Source: Rhodospirillales bacterium (GTDB lineage Bacteria; Pseudomonadota; Alphaproteobacteria; Acetobacterales; Acetobacteraceae). Taken from it: 48,683 nt of DNA. This document shows, piece by piece, positions 8,753 through 17,118 of this stretch; the first letter of the stretch is position 1, and the number at the start of each line of letters is the position of its first letter. The DNA lies in contig JANXVC010000337.1 of NCBI GenBank assembly GCA_025351925.1, positions 1 to 48,683 on the forward strand. Reading direction: 5' to 3'. A program made the translations under genes and the position numbers. The notes under the pieces were generated by a model. It saw only the letters and a program-made list of their open reading frames with translations, was not told the DNA's origin and searched no databases.

Positions 8753-10533
8753 CCGAAACTGTCGATCCCATCAGCCTGCAGGTCATCGGCGGCGCGCTGC
8801 ACGCCATCGCCGAGCAGATGGGCACCGTGCTGTATCGCATGTCGTACTCCTCGATCATCCGCGAGAGCCAGGACCTCGGCGCCGGCCTGTTCGACCGCGA
8901 CTTCAATACCCTGGCCGAGAGCGATTCCACGCCGATGCATATCGGCTCGCTGCCGGGCTATTTGCGCGGCATCGAGAAGTCGGTGCCGCTCGATGACTGG
9001 AAGCCCGGCGATCTCGTGATCCACAACCATCCGTATTTCGGCGCCAGCCACTCGCCGGACATCGCCATCGTCATGCCGGTGTTCCACGAGGGCGCGCTGG
9101 TGGGTTTTTCCGCCAACACCGCGCACCACGTCGATATCGGCGCCGCCACCCCCGGCCTCATCATCGACGTGCCCGACATGTACGCCGAGGGCATGCTGTT
9201 CAACGGGCTGAAATTGTATGAGGAGGGACGTCGCAACGAGGCGCTGTGGCGCTACATCCAGGGCAACACGCGGGTGCCGGGCCTGGTGATGGGCGACCTT
9301 GCGGCGCAGATCGCCTCGGCGGAGCTCGGCGTGCGGCGCTTCCAGGAGCTGCTGACCACCTACGGGACCGAGACGGTGATGCAGGCGACGCGCCAGCTCA
9401 TGGACTACTCCGAGGCCATGCTGCGGCGCGAGCTGGCCAAAATTCCGGACGGCGAGTACGTGGCCGAGGGCTTCATGGACGACGATGGCCGCAACCGCGG
9501 GCAGCACCTGCCGGTGAAGGTGACGGTGCGCATCACCGGCGACAGCGTCGAGGTGGACCTGACCGGCTCCTCGGCCCAGGTGCCCACCGCGTTCAACGTG
9601 CCATTCGAGGGCTCGACCAAGGTCGCCTGCTTCTTCGCCTTCCGCGCCTTGTTGCTCGACACCTACACCAACCCCGACCCGGTGCCCGCCAATGAGGGCT
9701 CGTTCCGCCCGGTGAAGGTCACGGCCCCGCGCGGCTCCATCTACAACCCGATCGCCCCAGCGGCGGCGGAGGCGCGGTTCACCCAGATCCAGCGGGTCGT
9801 TGACCTCATCATCAAGGCGCTGGCCCCGGTGCTGCCGGACCGCTGCACCGCCGGCAACGCCGCCACGCTGTCGTTCGCGGCCTATTCCGGCGTGCGCCGG
9901 TCCGGCGACTATTGGGTGTTCCTCGAGGTGAACGAAGCGGCGATGGGCGGACGCCCGGCCTCCGACGGGCCGGACACGGTCGAGGAGCTGATGCGCAACA
10001 CCCGCAACAACCCGCTCGAGGACCTCGGCATGCACCTGCCGCTGATCTGCGACCGCTACGAGATGCGGGACGACGTGTTTCCCGGTGCCGGCAAGTTCCG
10101 CGGCGGCATGGGTGTCGTGAAGTCGCAGCGCTTCCTCGAGCCCGGCTCCATCACCCACGAGGCCGACCGCCATCACGACCGCCCCTGGGGCATCTTCGGC
10201 GGACAGGAGGGCCATGGCGGCAAGGTGGAGATCCACAATGCGCGCAACCCGGCTGCGGTGACCCAGCACCCGGCCAAGTTCTCCGGCCTGCTGACGGCGG
10301 CGGGCGACGTGATGAGCTATTTGTCGCCGTGCGGCGGCGGCTACGGCGACCCGCTGGAGCGCGACCCGGGCAAGGTGCTCGACGACATCCTGGACGACTA
10401 CATCACCCCGGAACATGCCGCCGATGCCTACGGCGTTGTGGTCATGGCGGTGGATGATGGCTACGGCTGGGCGCTGGACCCTGCGGCAACCACCGCCTTG
10501 CGCGCGGAGGTCCGTAGCCGGGCATCGACGTAG
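8749..10533 (+). CDS. hyuB: Hydantoinase/oxoprolinase subunit B (N-methylhydantoinase B type)
   Basis: Protein of 594 residues, the usual length of the B subunit. Hydantoinase_B signatures are RMSYSSIIRESQDLGAGLFD near residue 27, GDLVIHNHPYFGASHSPD and NTAHHVDIGAATPG (family metal/active-site region). The Gly-rich end GGGYGDPLERDP is typical of complete members. ATG at 8749 overlaps the hyuA stop, so A and B are probably made in equal amounts as a complex. A 38-bp gap leads to the second ABC ATPase. The pair belongs to the ATP-dependent HyuA/HyuB family; the exact substrate (hydantoin, N-methylhydantoin, oxoproline, allantoin-like) is not decided by sequence. Confidence 0.92.
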   Translation: MTETVDPISLQVIGGALHAIAEQMGTVLYRMSYSSIIRESQDLGAGLFDRDFNTLAESDSTPMHIGSLPGYLRGIEKSVPLDDWKPGDLVIHNHPYFGASHSPDIAIVMPVFHEGALVGFSANTAHHVDIGAATPGLIIDVPDMYAEGMLFNGLKLYEEGRRNEALWRYIQGNTRVPGLVMGDLAAQIASAELGVRRFQELLTTYGTETVMQATRQLMDYSEAMLRRELAKIPDGEYVAEGFMDDDGRNRGQHLPVKVTVRITGDSVEVDLTGSSAQVPTAFNVPFEGSTKVACFFAFRALLLDTYTNPDPVPANEGSFRPVKVTAPRGSIYNPIAPAAAEARFTQIQRVVDLIIKALAPVLPDRCTAGNAATLSFAAYSGVRRSGDYWVFLEVNEAAMGGRPASDGPDTVEELMRNTRNNPLEDLGMHLPLICDRYEMRDDVFPGAGKFRGGMGVVKSQRFLEPGSITHEADRHHDRPWGIFGGQEGHGGKVEIHNARNPAAVTQHPAKFSGLLTAAGDVMSYLSPCGGGYGDPLERDPGKVLDDILDDYITPEHAADAYGVVVMAVDDGYGWALDPAATTALRAEVRSRAST

Positions 10534-10571
10534 GGCGTCACGCTGGCACGTGGCTTGCTGCAATCGGCGCA

Positions 10572-11636
10572 ATGAACGCGCTCATACAAGCCGGGCAGGC
10601 CTTGCTGCTGGACCGCATCACCCACCGCTACGCCGGGCACACAACGGTGGACGCCGTCACGCTGGACATCGAAGGCGGAGAGCTGATTGCGCTGCTCGGC
10701 CCCTCCGGCTGCGGCAAGACGACCCTGGTGCGCATCATGGCTGGACTGGTGCGGCAAACCGCCGGGCGGGTCATGGTGGCAGGGCGGCCGATCGACGCGC
10801 TGCCGCCCAACCGCCGCCCAGTCGGCATCGTGTTCCAGAGCTACGCGCTGTTTCCGCACATGAGCGTCGCCGACAACGTCGCCTATGGCCTGGCAGCCCG
10901 CGGCACTGCCCGCGCGGCCCAGCGGACCGGGGCCGCGCGGATGCTGGAGCTGGTGCAGCTTGGGCACCTCGCGGACCGTCTGCCGCGCGCGCTGTCCGGC
11001 GGGCAGCAGCAGCGGGTGGCGCTGGCCCGGGCGCTGGCGGTGCAGCCGGCGATCCTGCTGCTGGACGAGCCGTTCGCCGCACTCGACAAGAATCTGCGCC
11101 TCGACATGCAGATCGAGATCAAACGCATCCAGCGCCTGGCCGGGACCACGACCATCCTAGTCACGCACGACCAAGAGGAGGCGCTGTCGATGGCCGACCG
11201 CGTCGCCGTGCTGTCCGCCGGCCGGCTGGAGCAGTTCGCGCCGCCGACCGAGGTGTACGACCAGCCCGCCAGCCTGTTCGTCAACAGCTTCGTCGGCCAG
11301 GTCAACCGGCTGCAGGGCACGCTCGCGGAGGACGGCGCGGTTCGGCTGGACGCTGGCGGCATAATTTCGGTCCGCACGGCTGCGCTGCCGCCGGGCAGTC
11401 GTGTGACGGTGTGCCTGCGTCCAGAGCATCTGCGGTTCGCCGCAGACTGCATCCCCGCGACGCTGGAGCTCGCCTTGCCGCTCGGGCCGACCGTGGTGCA
11501 CGAGGTGCGCTTCGGCGACGGCAGCACCGCCAAGATCACCGAACCGCGGGAGGCCGGGGCCGCGCCGCGCCAGCCCGGCACGCAGGTCCACGTCGCCACC
11601 GCCGGCCCCGGGATGGCCTCCGCATTCGCTGCATGA
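10572..11636 (+). CDS. ABC transporter ATP-binding protein, PotA-like (second set)
   Basis: Nucleotide-binding subunit of 354 residues with complete motifs: Walker A GPSGCGKT (43-50), Q-loop VFQSYALFPHMS, LSGGQ (141-145), Walker B ILLLDE (161-166) and H-loop His199 in VTHDQEEAL. A TOBE domain fills the C-terminal third. It opens a second Pot-type transporter set followed by a binding protein and a single permease. The reading frame that crosses it from about 10415 is only an upstream extension of the next gene. Its stop overlaps an ATG (11633) in the next gene's frame, though that gene more likely starts at 11648. Confidence 0.92.
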   Translation: MNALIQAGQALLLDRITHRYAGHTTVDAVTLDIEGGELIALLGPSGCGKTTLVRIMAGLVRQTAGRVMVAGRPIDALPPNRRPVGIVFQSYALFPHMSVADNVAYGLAARGTARAAQRTGAARMLELVQLGHLADRLPRALSGGQQQRVALARALAVQPAILLLDEPFAALDKNLRLDMQIEIKRIQRLAGTTTILVTHDQEEALSMADRVAVLSAGRLEQFAPPTEVYDQPASLFVNSFVGQVNRLQGTLAEDGAVRLDAGGIISVRTAALPPGSRVTVCLRPEHLRFAADCIPATLELALPLGPTVVHEVRFGDGSTAKITEPREAGAAPRQPGTQVHVATAGPGMASAFAA

Positions 11637-11647
11637 AGGAACGCCCC

Positions 11648-12691
11648 ATGCTGAACCGTCGCGGCCTGATGACCACCGCACTGACCATTGGCGCGATGCA
11701 CGCCTTCCCCGGGCTCACCTGGGCACAGGCGCGCCCGCTGGTGTTCGCGACCTCTACCGGCAGTTGGGAGGAGGCGCACAAGGCCGTCTTGGTTCCAGCC
11801 TTCCGCCGCGTGACCAACAATGCGTCGATCGTGCTGGACCCCATGCTGTCGGTGGACCAGATCGCCAAGGTCTCGGCCGCGCGCGCCAGTCCGCCGATCG
11901 ACGTCATGCTGCATGATCCCGGCCCGGGGTTGCAGGCCATCGCCGCTGGCCTCGTCGAGCCCTACCCCGTCGAGCGCAGCGCCCACTACAAGGACCTGAT
12001 CCCCGTAGCCCAGGAGCCGATGGGCCCGGCTGCGTTCTTCCAGGTCGTTGGGCTCACCTACAACCCGGAGACGGTGAAGACGCCGCCAACCAGCTGGGCC
12101 GACCTATGGGACCCGGTTTATAAGAACCGCGTCGGCATCACCAACCTCGCCAGCACGCTCGGCACCGGTTTTCTGGTGGAGGTCGCGCGGATGCATGGCG
12201 GGTCCGAGAGCAACGTGGAGCCGGGCTTTGCCGCGCTGCAGAAGCTGAAGCTGAACCTTTCTGCCGTCGCCGCCAATCCCGGCGCGCTGGCGGCGCTGTA
12301 TCAGCAGGGCCAGGTCGATATCTCGCCGGGCAACTACAACGCGATCCAAATCCTGAAGGCGCAGGGCGTGCCGGTGGAGTTCGTGGCGCCGAAGGAGAGC
12401 GCCATCGCCTTCCGCACGACGATGCACATCACCAAGAACTCGTCCAACGCGGAGCTGGCGTTTAAGCTGATCGAGGCCGCCCTGTCGCCGGAGGTGCAGG
12501 GGGCGTTGATAACCTCGCCCTATTTCGTCGTGCCGACCAACACCCGGGTCAAGCTCGCCGGAGAGGTCGCGAAGACCCTGGTCGCCGACCAGGATGCAAT
12601 GCGCAGCCGCTTCGTGTTCCAGGACTGGGTCAAGATCAACGAGCAGCGGGCGTCCTGGCTGGAGCGGTTCAACCGGGAGATGCGGGCGTGA
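11648..12691 (+). CDS. ABC transporter substrate-binding protein, Tat-exported, PotD-like
   Basis: Periplasmic binding protein of 347 residues. ATG at 11648 is chosen because AAGGAA lies 6-7 bases upstream and gives a compact Tat signal (NRRGLM, hydrophobic stretch, cleavage-like WAQA near residue 28). ATG at 11633 is the alternative and overlaps the ATPase stop. The mature part looks like the spermidine/putrescine-binding family (PPIDVMLHDPGPG, FFQVVGLTYNPE, PPTSWADLWDP). It is distinct from the binding protein at 4266, so the operon carries two receptors. Only 6 bp separate its stop from the next GTG. Ligand unknown. Confidence 0.9.
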   Translation: MLNRRGLMTTALTIGAMHAFPGLTWAQARPLVFATSTGSWEEAHKAVLVPAFRRVTNNASIVLDPMLSVDQIAKVSAARASPPIDVMLHDPGPGLQAIAAGLVEPYPVERSAHYKDLIPVAQEPMGPAAFFQVVGLTYNPETVKTPPTSWADLWDPVYKNRVGITNLASTLGTGFLVEVARMHGGSESNVEPGFAALQKLKLNLSAVAANPGALAALYQQGQVDISPGNYNAIQILKAQGVPVEFVAPKESAIAFRTTMHITKNSSNAELAFKLIEAALSPEVQGALITSPYFVVPTNTRVKLAGEVAKTLVADQDAMRSRFVFQDWVKINEQRASWLERFNREMRA

Positions 12692-12697
12692 CGACCG

Positions 12698-13816
12698 GTG
12701 GCTAGGGTGCTGCCCGACGCCGCGGGGTTCGATCCGCGGCTGGCCTGGCCGCTGGGGGCCTTCCTGGCCCTGCTGTTCGCGCTGCCGCTCGCGCTGCTGG
12801 CCGGGCTGAGCCTGCAGACGCCGGCCGGATTGGGCCTCAGCCAATACGCCAAGTTCCTCGGCGACGCGTTCAGCCTGGGCGTGCTGGGCGGCACCATGCG
12901 GCTGGGGGCGGAGGTCACGCTGGCCTGCCTGGTGCTGGGCCTGCCGCTGGCATGGCTGCACGCCCGGTCGTCGCCCACGATGCGCGGGCTGCTGATGCTC
13001 GTCGTGCTGCTGCCGCTGCTGACCAGCGTCGTCGTGCGCACCTTCGCCTGGATCGTGGTGCTGGGCCGCCAGGACATCGTGAACTCGGCGCTGCTGGGGA
13101 TGGGCGTCATCGATACGCCGCTGCGGCTGCTCTACACCGAGGGGGGCGTAGTCGCAGCGCTGACCCAGGTGCAGATGCCGCTGATGGTGCTGCAGCAGGC
13201 GCTGGCGCTGGGTGACATGCCGTTCGCCTCCGCGATGTCGGTCATCTTTCTAGTCGCGGTCCTGCTGGTGGTGCTGCTCGGCGTGGCGGGCGCGTTGGGC
13301 CTCGCGCGGTCGTGCCAGCTGTCGGCCCGGGCGCTGGACGGGCTGTTCATGGCGCCGCTGATCCTGCCGGCGCTGGCCTTCGGGCTGGCGGCGCTCATGC
13401 TGTTCAGCGCCGTCGGCCTGCCGGTGTCGCCGCTGACGCTGACCCTGGGCCACACGGTGGTCTGCGTGCCCTTCATGGTGCGCAACACCGTGGCGTCGCT
13501 GCAGCAGCTCGACCCCAGCCTGCTGGAGGGCTCGGCCACGCTGGGGGCGTCGCGATTCTACACGTTCCGCCGGGTCGTGCTACCGTTGGTGCGGCCCGGC
13601 ATCCTGGCGGGCGGGTTCATCTGCTTCATGGCCAGTTTCGACAACATCCCGGTCTCCCTGTTCCTCCGCGACGCCGCGACGGACATGCTGCCGATCCGCA
13701 TGTGGCAGGACCTGGACGTCACCATCGCGGCGCTCTCCGGCGTGCTGATCGTAGCGACGGTCGCGGCGATGCTGCTGATGGAGCGGCTAGCTGGGCTGTC
13801 CCGGCGGATCACATGA
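12698..13816 (+). CDS. Chimeric ABC permease: PotB-like N-terminus joined to PotC-like C-terminus
   Basis: Single permease frame of 372 residues, GTG start 6 bp after the binding-protein stop. Residues 1-164 follow a PotB-type permease up to TQVQMPLMVL. The next piece, QQALALGDMPFASAMS with its hydrophobic tail (166-193), matches the extreme C-terminus of PotB-type proteins, so about 75 residues holding the first EAA loop are absent. From about 194 (GVAGALGLARS) the sequence follows the last two-thirds of a PotC-type permease with one EAA loop (LLEGSATLGASRFYTFRRVV, 275-294). No other permease fits before the next gene at 13813. It could be a working fused permease, a homodimer-forming one, or a decayed pair kept in frame by two deletions. 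The stop overlaps the next ATG (ATGA). Confidence 0.82.
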   Translation: MARVLPDAAGFDPRLAWPLGAFLALLFALPLALLAGLSLQTPAGLGLSQYAKFLGDAFSLGVLGGTMRLGAEVTLACLVLGLPLAWLHARSSPTMRGLLMLVVLLPLLTSVVVRTFAWIVVLGRQDIVNSALLGMGVIDTPLRLLYTEGGVVAALTQVQMPLMVLQQALALGDMPFASAMSVIFLVAVLLVVLLGVAGALGLARSCQLSARALDGLFMAPLILPALAFGLAALMLFSAVGLPVSPLTLTLGHTVVCVPFMVRNTVASLQQLDPSLLEGSATLGASRFYTFRRVVLPLVRPGILAGGFICFMASFDNIPVSLFLRDAATDMLPIRMWQDLDVTIAALSGVLIVATVAAMLLMERLAGLSRRIT

Positions 13817-14691
13817 TCACGCTGGATACGCTGAACGCTGCTGACACCGCGGGCTTCGTGGCCGCACTGGGCGCGGTGTTCGAGGATGCGCCCTGGGTGG
13901 CCGAGCGCGCCGCCGCAGCCCGGCCGTTCCCCACCGTCACCGCCCTGCACGCCGCGATGTTCGCCGTCGTGCAGGGTGCCGCACCGGACGAGCAGGTCCG
14001 CTTCCTGGCCGGCCATCCCGACCTGGCCGGCGCTGCCGCACGCCGGCAGGCGATGGGCGCGTTCTCGACCAGCGAGCAGGCGGCACTGGGGCTGGACCGG
14101 CTGGATGACGCGCGATTCCCCGGGTTCGAGGCGATGAACCAGGAGTACCGCGCCCGCTTCGGCATTCCGTTCATCCTGTGTGTCCGCCGTCACACCCGCA
14201 CCTCCGTCCTGGCCTGCTTTGCCCAGCGTCTGCGAAGCGTGCCGGAGACCGAGCGTACGGCGGCATTGGAAGAAGTATTCCTGATCACCCGCCTGCGCAT
14301 CGCTGGCCTGGTGGAGGGGCCAGGAATGCCGCAGGTCGCCGGCCGGCTATCCACCCACGTGCTGAACACCGCCCTGGCCCGGCCCGCCGCCGGCGTCGAG
14401 GTGGAGCTGTTCGAGATCGACGAGGACGCGGCGGTGAAGCTTGCCCACGGGGTCACCAACTCCGACGGCCGGACCGACACGCCGCTGCTGCCAGCGGGAC
14501 CGCTGCGGATCGGCCAGTACGAGATGCGGTTCCGCGTCGGCGCCTATTTTGCCGGGCTTGGCCTGCCGGTGGCCGAGCCGCCCTTCTTCGACGTGATCCC
14601 TGTCCGCTTCGGCATCGCGGAGCCGGAGGCGCACTACCATGTGCCGCTGCTGGTCAGCCCGGGGACCTATACGACCTATCGCGGAAGCTGA
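13813..14691 (+). CDS. Fused OHCU decarboxylase - 5-hydroxyisourate hydrolase (allantoin synthase type)
   Basis: Bifunctional protein of 292 residues for the two steps after urate oxidation: hydrolysis of 5-hydroxyisourate to OHCU, then decarboxylation of OHCU to S-allantoin. Residues 1-165 are the UraD-like decarboxylase, with His68 in AGHPDLAG and FPGFEAMNQEYRARFGIPF. Residues about 175-292 are the transthyretin-like UraH hydrolase: His182 (LSTHVLN), Arg220 (SDGRTD), His276 and the terminal YRGS. The order decarboxylase-hydrolase is the one known in plant allantoin synthase. ATG at 13813 overlaps the permease stop; a longer reading from 13312 lies inside that gene. No urate oxidase, allantoinase or allantoicase is in the window. 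It ties the operon to purine/urate-ring breakdown. Confidence 0.93.
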   Translation: MITLDTLNAADTAGFVAALGAVFEDAPWVAERAAAARPFPTVTALHAAMFAVVQGAAPDEQVRFLAGHPDLAGAAARRQAMGAFSTSEQAALGLDRLDDARFPGFEAMNQEYRARFGIPFILCVRRHTRTSVLACFAQRLRSVPETERTAALEEVFLITRLRIAGLVEGPGMPQVAGRLSTHVLNTALARPAAGVEVELFEIDEDAAVKLAHGVTNSDGRTDTPLLPAGPLRIGQYEMRFRVGAYFAGLGLPVAEPPFFDVIPVRFGIAEPEAHYHVPLLVSPGTYTTYRGS

Positions 14692-14755
14692 TCCGGCCAT
14701 TGCGTCCCGAACGCTTCCTGACGAACAGTGGCCCCCTGCCCCGGAGCACTCAGCG

Positions 14756-15646
14756 ATGCCGCACGCCACCACCGAAGACCATGTGACGCTCTATTTTGAG
14801 GAGACCGGGTCCGGCACCCCGGTTATCTTCGTGCACGAGTTCGCCGGCGACCTGCGAAGCTGGGAGCCGCAGATGCGGCACTTCGGGCAGCACCGCCGCG
14901 CCATCGCCTACAACGCCCGCGGCTATCCGCCCTCCGCCGTGCCGGAAGACCCGGCGCACTACTCGCAAGGCCGCGCGGCCGACGACATCGCCGCTGTCCT
15001 CGACCACCTCGGGATCGAGCGCGCCCACATCGTCGGCCTGTCGATGGGCGGGTTCGCCACCCTGCATTTCGGCTTCCGCCACCCGCATCGCGCGTTGTCG
15101 CTGGTGGTAGGCGGCTGCGGCTATGGGGCCGAACCCGCGCAATCCGACCGATTCAAGGCTGAGGCCGCTACCATCGCCGAGACCCTAAAGCGCGACGGCA
15201 TGGCAGCGTTCGCCGCGCGTTATGCCTATGGCCCGACCCGCGTGCAGTTCGAGAACAAGAACCCGCGCGGCTTTGCCGAGTTCGGCCGGCATCTGGCCGA
15301 ACACAGCGCGCTCGGCTCCGCCAACACCCAGCTCGGCGTCCAGGGCGCCCGGCCCTCGCTCTATACGCTGCAGGAGCAGATGCGGGCGCTCACTGTCCCC
15401 ACGTTGGTGCTGACCGGCGACGAGGACTGGCCCTGTCTGCAACCGGCGCTGCTGATGAAGCAGACGATCCCATCCGCGGCGCTGTCGGTGATGCCCAACT
15501 GCGGCCACACCATCAATATCGAGGAACCCGACCAGTTCAATCACCTGGTCGGGCAGTTTCTGGCGCAGGTGGAGTGCGGGCGCTGGCCGATGCGGGACCC
15601 GCGCACGCTGGTGGCATCCATCACCGGGATGGCGCCGGGGCGATAA
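14756..15646 (+). CDS. Alpha/beta hydrolase
   Basis: Alpha/beta-fold hydrolase of 296 residues from ATG 14756 (MPHATTEDHVTLYFEETG), a normal N-terminus for the family; the in-frame ATG at 14639 would overlap the upstream gene. The nucleophile elbow is GLSMGG (Ser near residue 100), the oxyanion-loop region is FVHEFAG, an acid lies in LTGDEDWP, and the catalytic His is in NCGHTINIEEP. It resembles enol-lactonase/esterase-like members, without enough to name a substrate. It ends the + strand operon, 65 bp after the urate enzyme, and its end faces the convergent amidohydrolase. It could act on an ester, lactone or amide intermediate of the same pathway (inference). Confidence 0.88.
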   Translation: MPHATTEDHVTLYFEETGSGTPVIFVHEFAGDLRSWEPQMRHFGQHRRAIAYNARGYPPSAVPEDPAHYSQGRAADDIAAVLDHLGIERAHIVGLSMGGFATLHFGFRHPHRALSLVVGGCGYGAEPAQSDRFKAEAATIAETLKRDGMAAFAARYAYGPTRVQFENKNPRGFAEFGRHLAEHSALGSANTQLGVQGARPSLYTLQEQMRALTVPTLVLTGDEDWPCLQPALLMKQTIPSAALSVMPNCGHTINIEEPDQFNHLVGQFLAQVECGRWPMRDPRTLVASITGMAPGR

Positions 15647-15658
15647 AACCGCGGCAGA

Positions 15659-17089
15659 CTAAACCCCGCGGCTCATGGCCTCGATGGGCGGCTGCACATC
15701 CGCGGGCAGCGGGCTCACATAAGGGGTGACGCGGGTGCGCTCCTCGAGATCAGCCTTGGCACGCTCGATCAGCCCCGGGTCCTGCAGCGCGTCCAGCGCC
15801 GTCGCAGCCATCACCTTGGCAACGTGCACAAGACCCTTGTGCGCGGCCGGGCTCTTGCCCTGGGCGGTCAGCTGCCACGTGTGGAACGGCGTACCGACGG
15901 CGCAGGTGGCGCCGCGGGCCTGCACCGTCGGCACCACCCAGGACACGTCGCCCACGTCGGTGCTGCCGTTGCCGCCGCGGCCGCGGGCGCCGAACGGGAT
16001 GATGAAGTCGCATAGTGTGAGGCCAGGCTGCACCGGCACCCCGGCGCGGTGGAATGGAGCGGCGATGTCGGCGTCGGACAGCGTGGCGCGGATACGCTCG
16101 GCGTAGGCGCGGTCGGCGTCGTCGAACTCGGGCGGGCCGAGGCGCTGGAAGTTGTCGTGCATCGCCTGTTCCAGCGGCGTGTTGGCCATCAGGTTGCTGA
16201 CCGCGCTGACCACCTGGGTGCCGACCGTCGTCTCCGTCATCAGCGCGGCCCCGTCGGCGATCCTGCGCACCCGGACAACCAGGCCATTCAGCCCAACCAG
16301 GTCCGCGGCACGGATGAGATAGCGCACCTTGGCCCGCGCCTGCACGACGTTCGGCGCGATCCCGCCGGCGTCGAGGTAGGCGTAGTGCACGCGCGCGTCG
16401 TCCGGCATGTGCTCGCGCAGGTAGTTCACGCCGACGTTCATCAGCTCCACGGCATCCAGTGCGCTGCGGCCCAAATCCGGCGCGGCGGCGGCGTGGCTGG
16501 CGCGGCCGGTGAAGGTGAAGTCGATGCGCGTGTTGGCGAGGCTCACCGCCTCGTTCACGCCGGAGAACGACGCCGGGTGCCAGGAGATGGCGATATCGAC
16601 GTCGGCGAACGCGCCGGCCCGGACCATGAAGCCCTTCGCCGCGCCGCCCTCCTCGGCCGGGCAGCCATAGTAGCGCACGCGCCCCGCGATGCCGGATGTC
16701 GCCAGCCAATCCTTGACAGCGGCGGCGGCGAGTAGCGCGGCCGAGCCCAGCAGGTTGTGGCCGCAGCCATGGCCGACGCCGCCCTGCCCCTCGACCGGGC
16801 ACGGCTGGTCCAGGCCCGCCGCCTGACTCAGGCCCGGCAACGCGTCGTATTCGCCGAGGATGGCGATGACCGGGCCGTCCTCGCCGGCCTCCGCCATCAC
16901 GGCGGTCGGGATGCCTGCGAGATCGCGGGTGATGCGGAACCCCTCATGCTCCAGCATCGCCAGGTGCTCGGCGACCGAGCGGTGCTCGCCGTACGCGAGC
17001 TCCGGCATTCCCCAGACCCGGTCGGCGAGCGCGATGTAGTCCGCGCGTTTCTCGTCAACGATGTGCCAGATCTGTTCGGTGTTGCGCAT
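15659..17089 (-). CDS. M20-family amidohydrolase, AbgB-like
   Basis: Zinc-dependent peptidase/amidohydrolase of 476 residues. ATG at 17089 (MRNTEQIW) has AAAGGATAGG just upstream; the longer frame from 17152 starts inside the upstream gene. M20 metal motifs are GHGCGHNLLG and the PAEEGGAAKGF stretch, with the STDVGDVSWVVPT block near the C-terminus. The overall pattern is closest to the B subunit of p-aminobenzoyl-glutamate hydrolase. It follows the binding protein of a dipeptide-type ABC operon by 29 bp and is the last gene of that operon. This fits uptake and cytoplasmic cleavage of an N-acyl amino acid or similar amide. No AbgA partner is present, so the exact substrate is uncertain. Confidence 0.9.
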   Translation of the reverse strand: MRNTEQIWHIVDEKRADYIALADRVWGMPELAYGEHRSVAEHLAMLEHEGFRITRDLAGIPTAVMAEAGEDGPVIAILGEYDALPGLSQAAGLDQPCPVEGQGGVGHGCGHNLLGSAALLAAAAVKDWLATSGIAGRVRYYGCPAEEGGAAKGFMVRAGAFADVDIAISWHPASFSGVNEAVSLANTRIDFTFTGRASHAAAAPDLGRSALDAVELMNVGVNYLREHMPDDARVHYAYLDAGGIAPNVVQARAKVRYLIRAADLVGLNGLVVRVRRIADGAALMTETTVGTQVVSAVSNLMANTPLEQAMHDNFQRLGPPEFDDADRAYAERIRATLSDADIAAPFHRAGVPVQPGLTLCDFIIPFGARGRGGNGSTDVGDVSWVVPTVQARGATCAVGTPFHTWQLTAQGKSPAAHKGLVHVAKVMAATALDALQDPGLIERAKADLEERTRVTPYVSPLPADVQPPIEAMSRGV

Positions 17090-17118
17090 CGCCCTATCCT
17101 TTCCAGCAGTATCCAAAA

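Noticed and set aside
8692-10572. Long - strand open frame (626 codons) opposite hyuB
   Set aside because: HyuB on the + strand has clear family motifs throughout; the antisense translation shows only Arg/His/Val-rich text.
10415-11632. Upstream extension of the binding-protein frame through the ATPase gene
   Set aside because: The frame is open by chance over the ATPase. The signal peptide and ribosome site place the true start at 11648.
15647-15675. CCGCGG...CCGCGG as a bidirectional terminator between convergent genes
   Set aside because: The stem is six base pairs and no T-run follows on either strand, so evidence is too weak.
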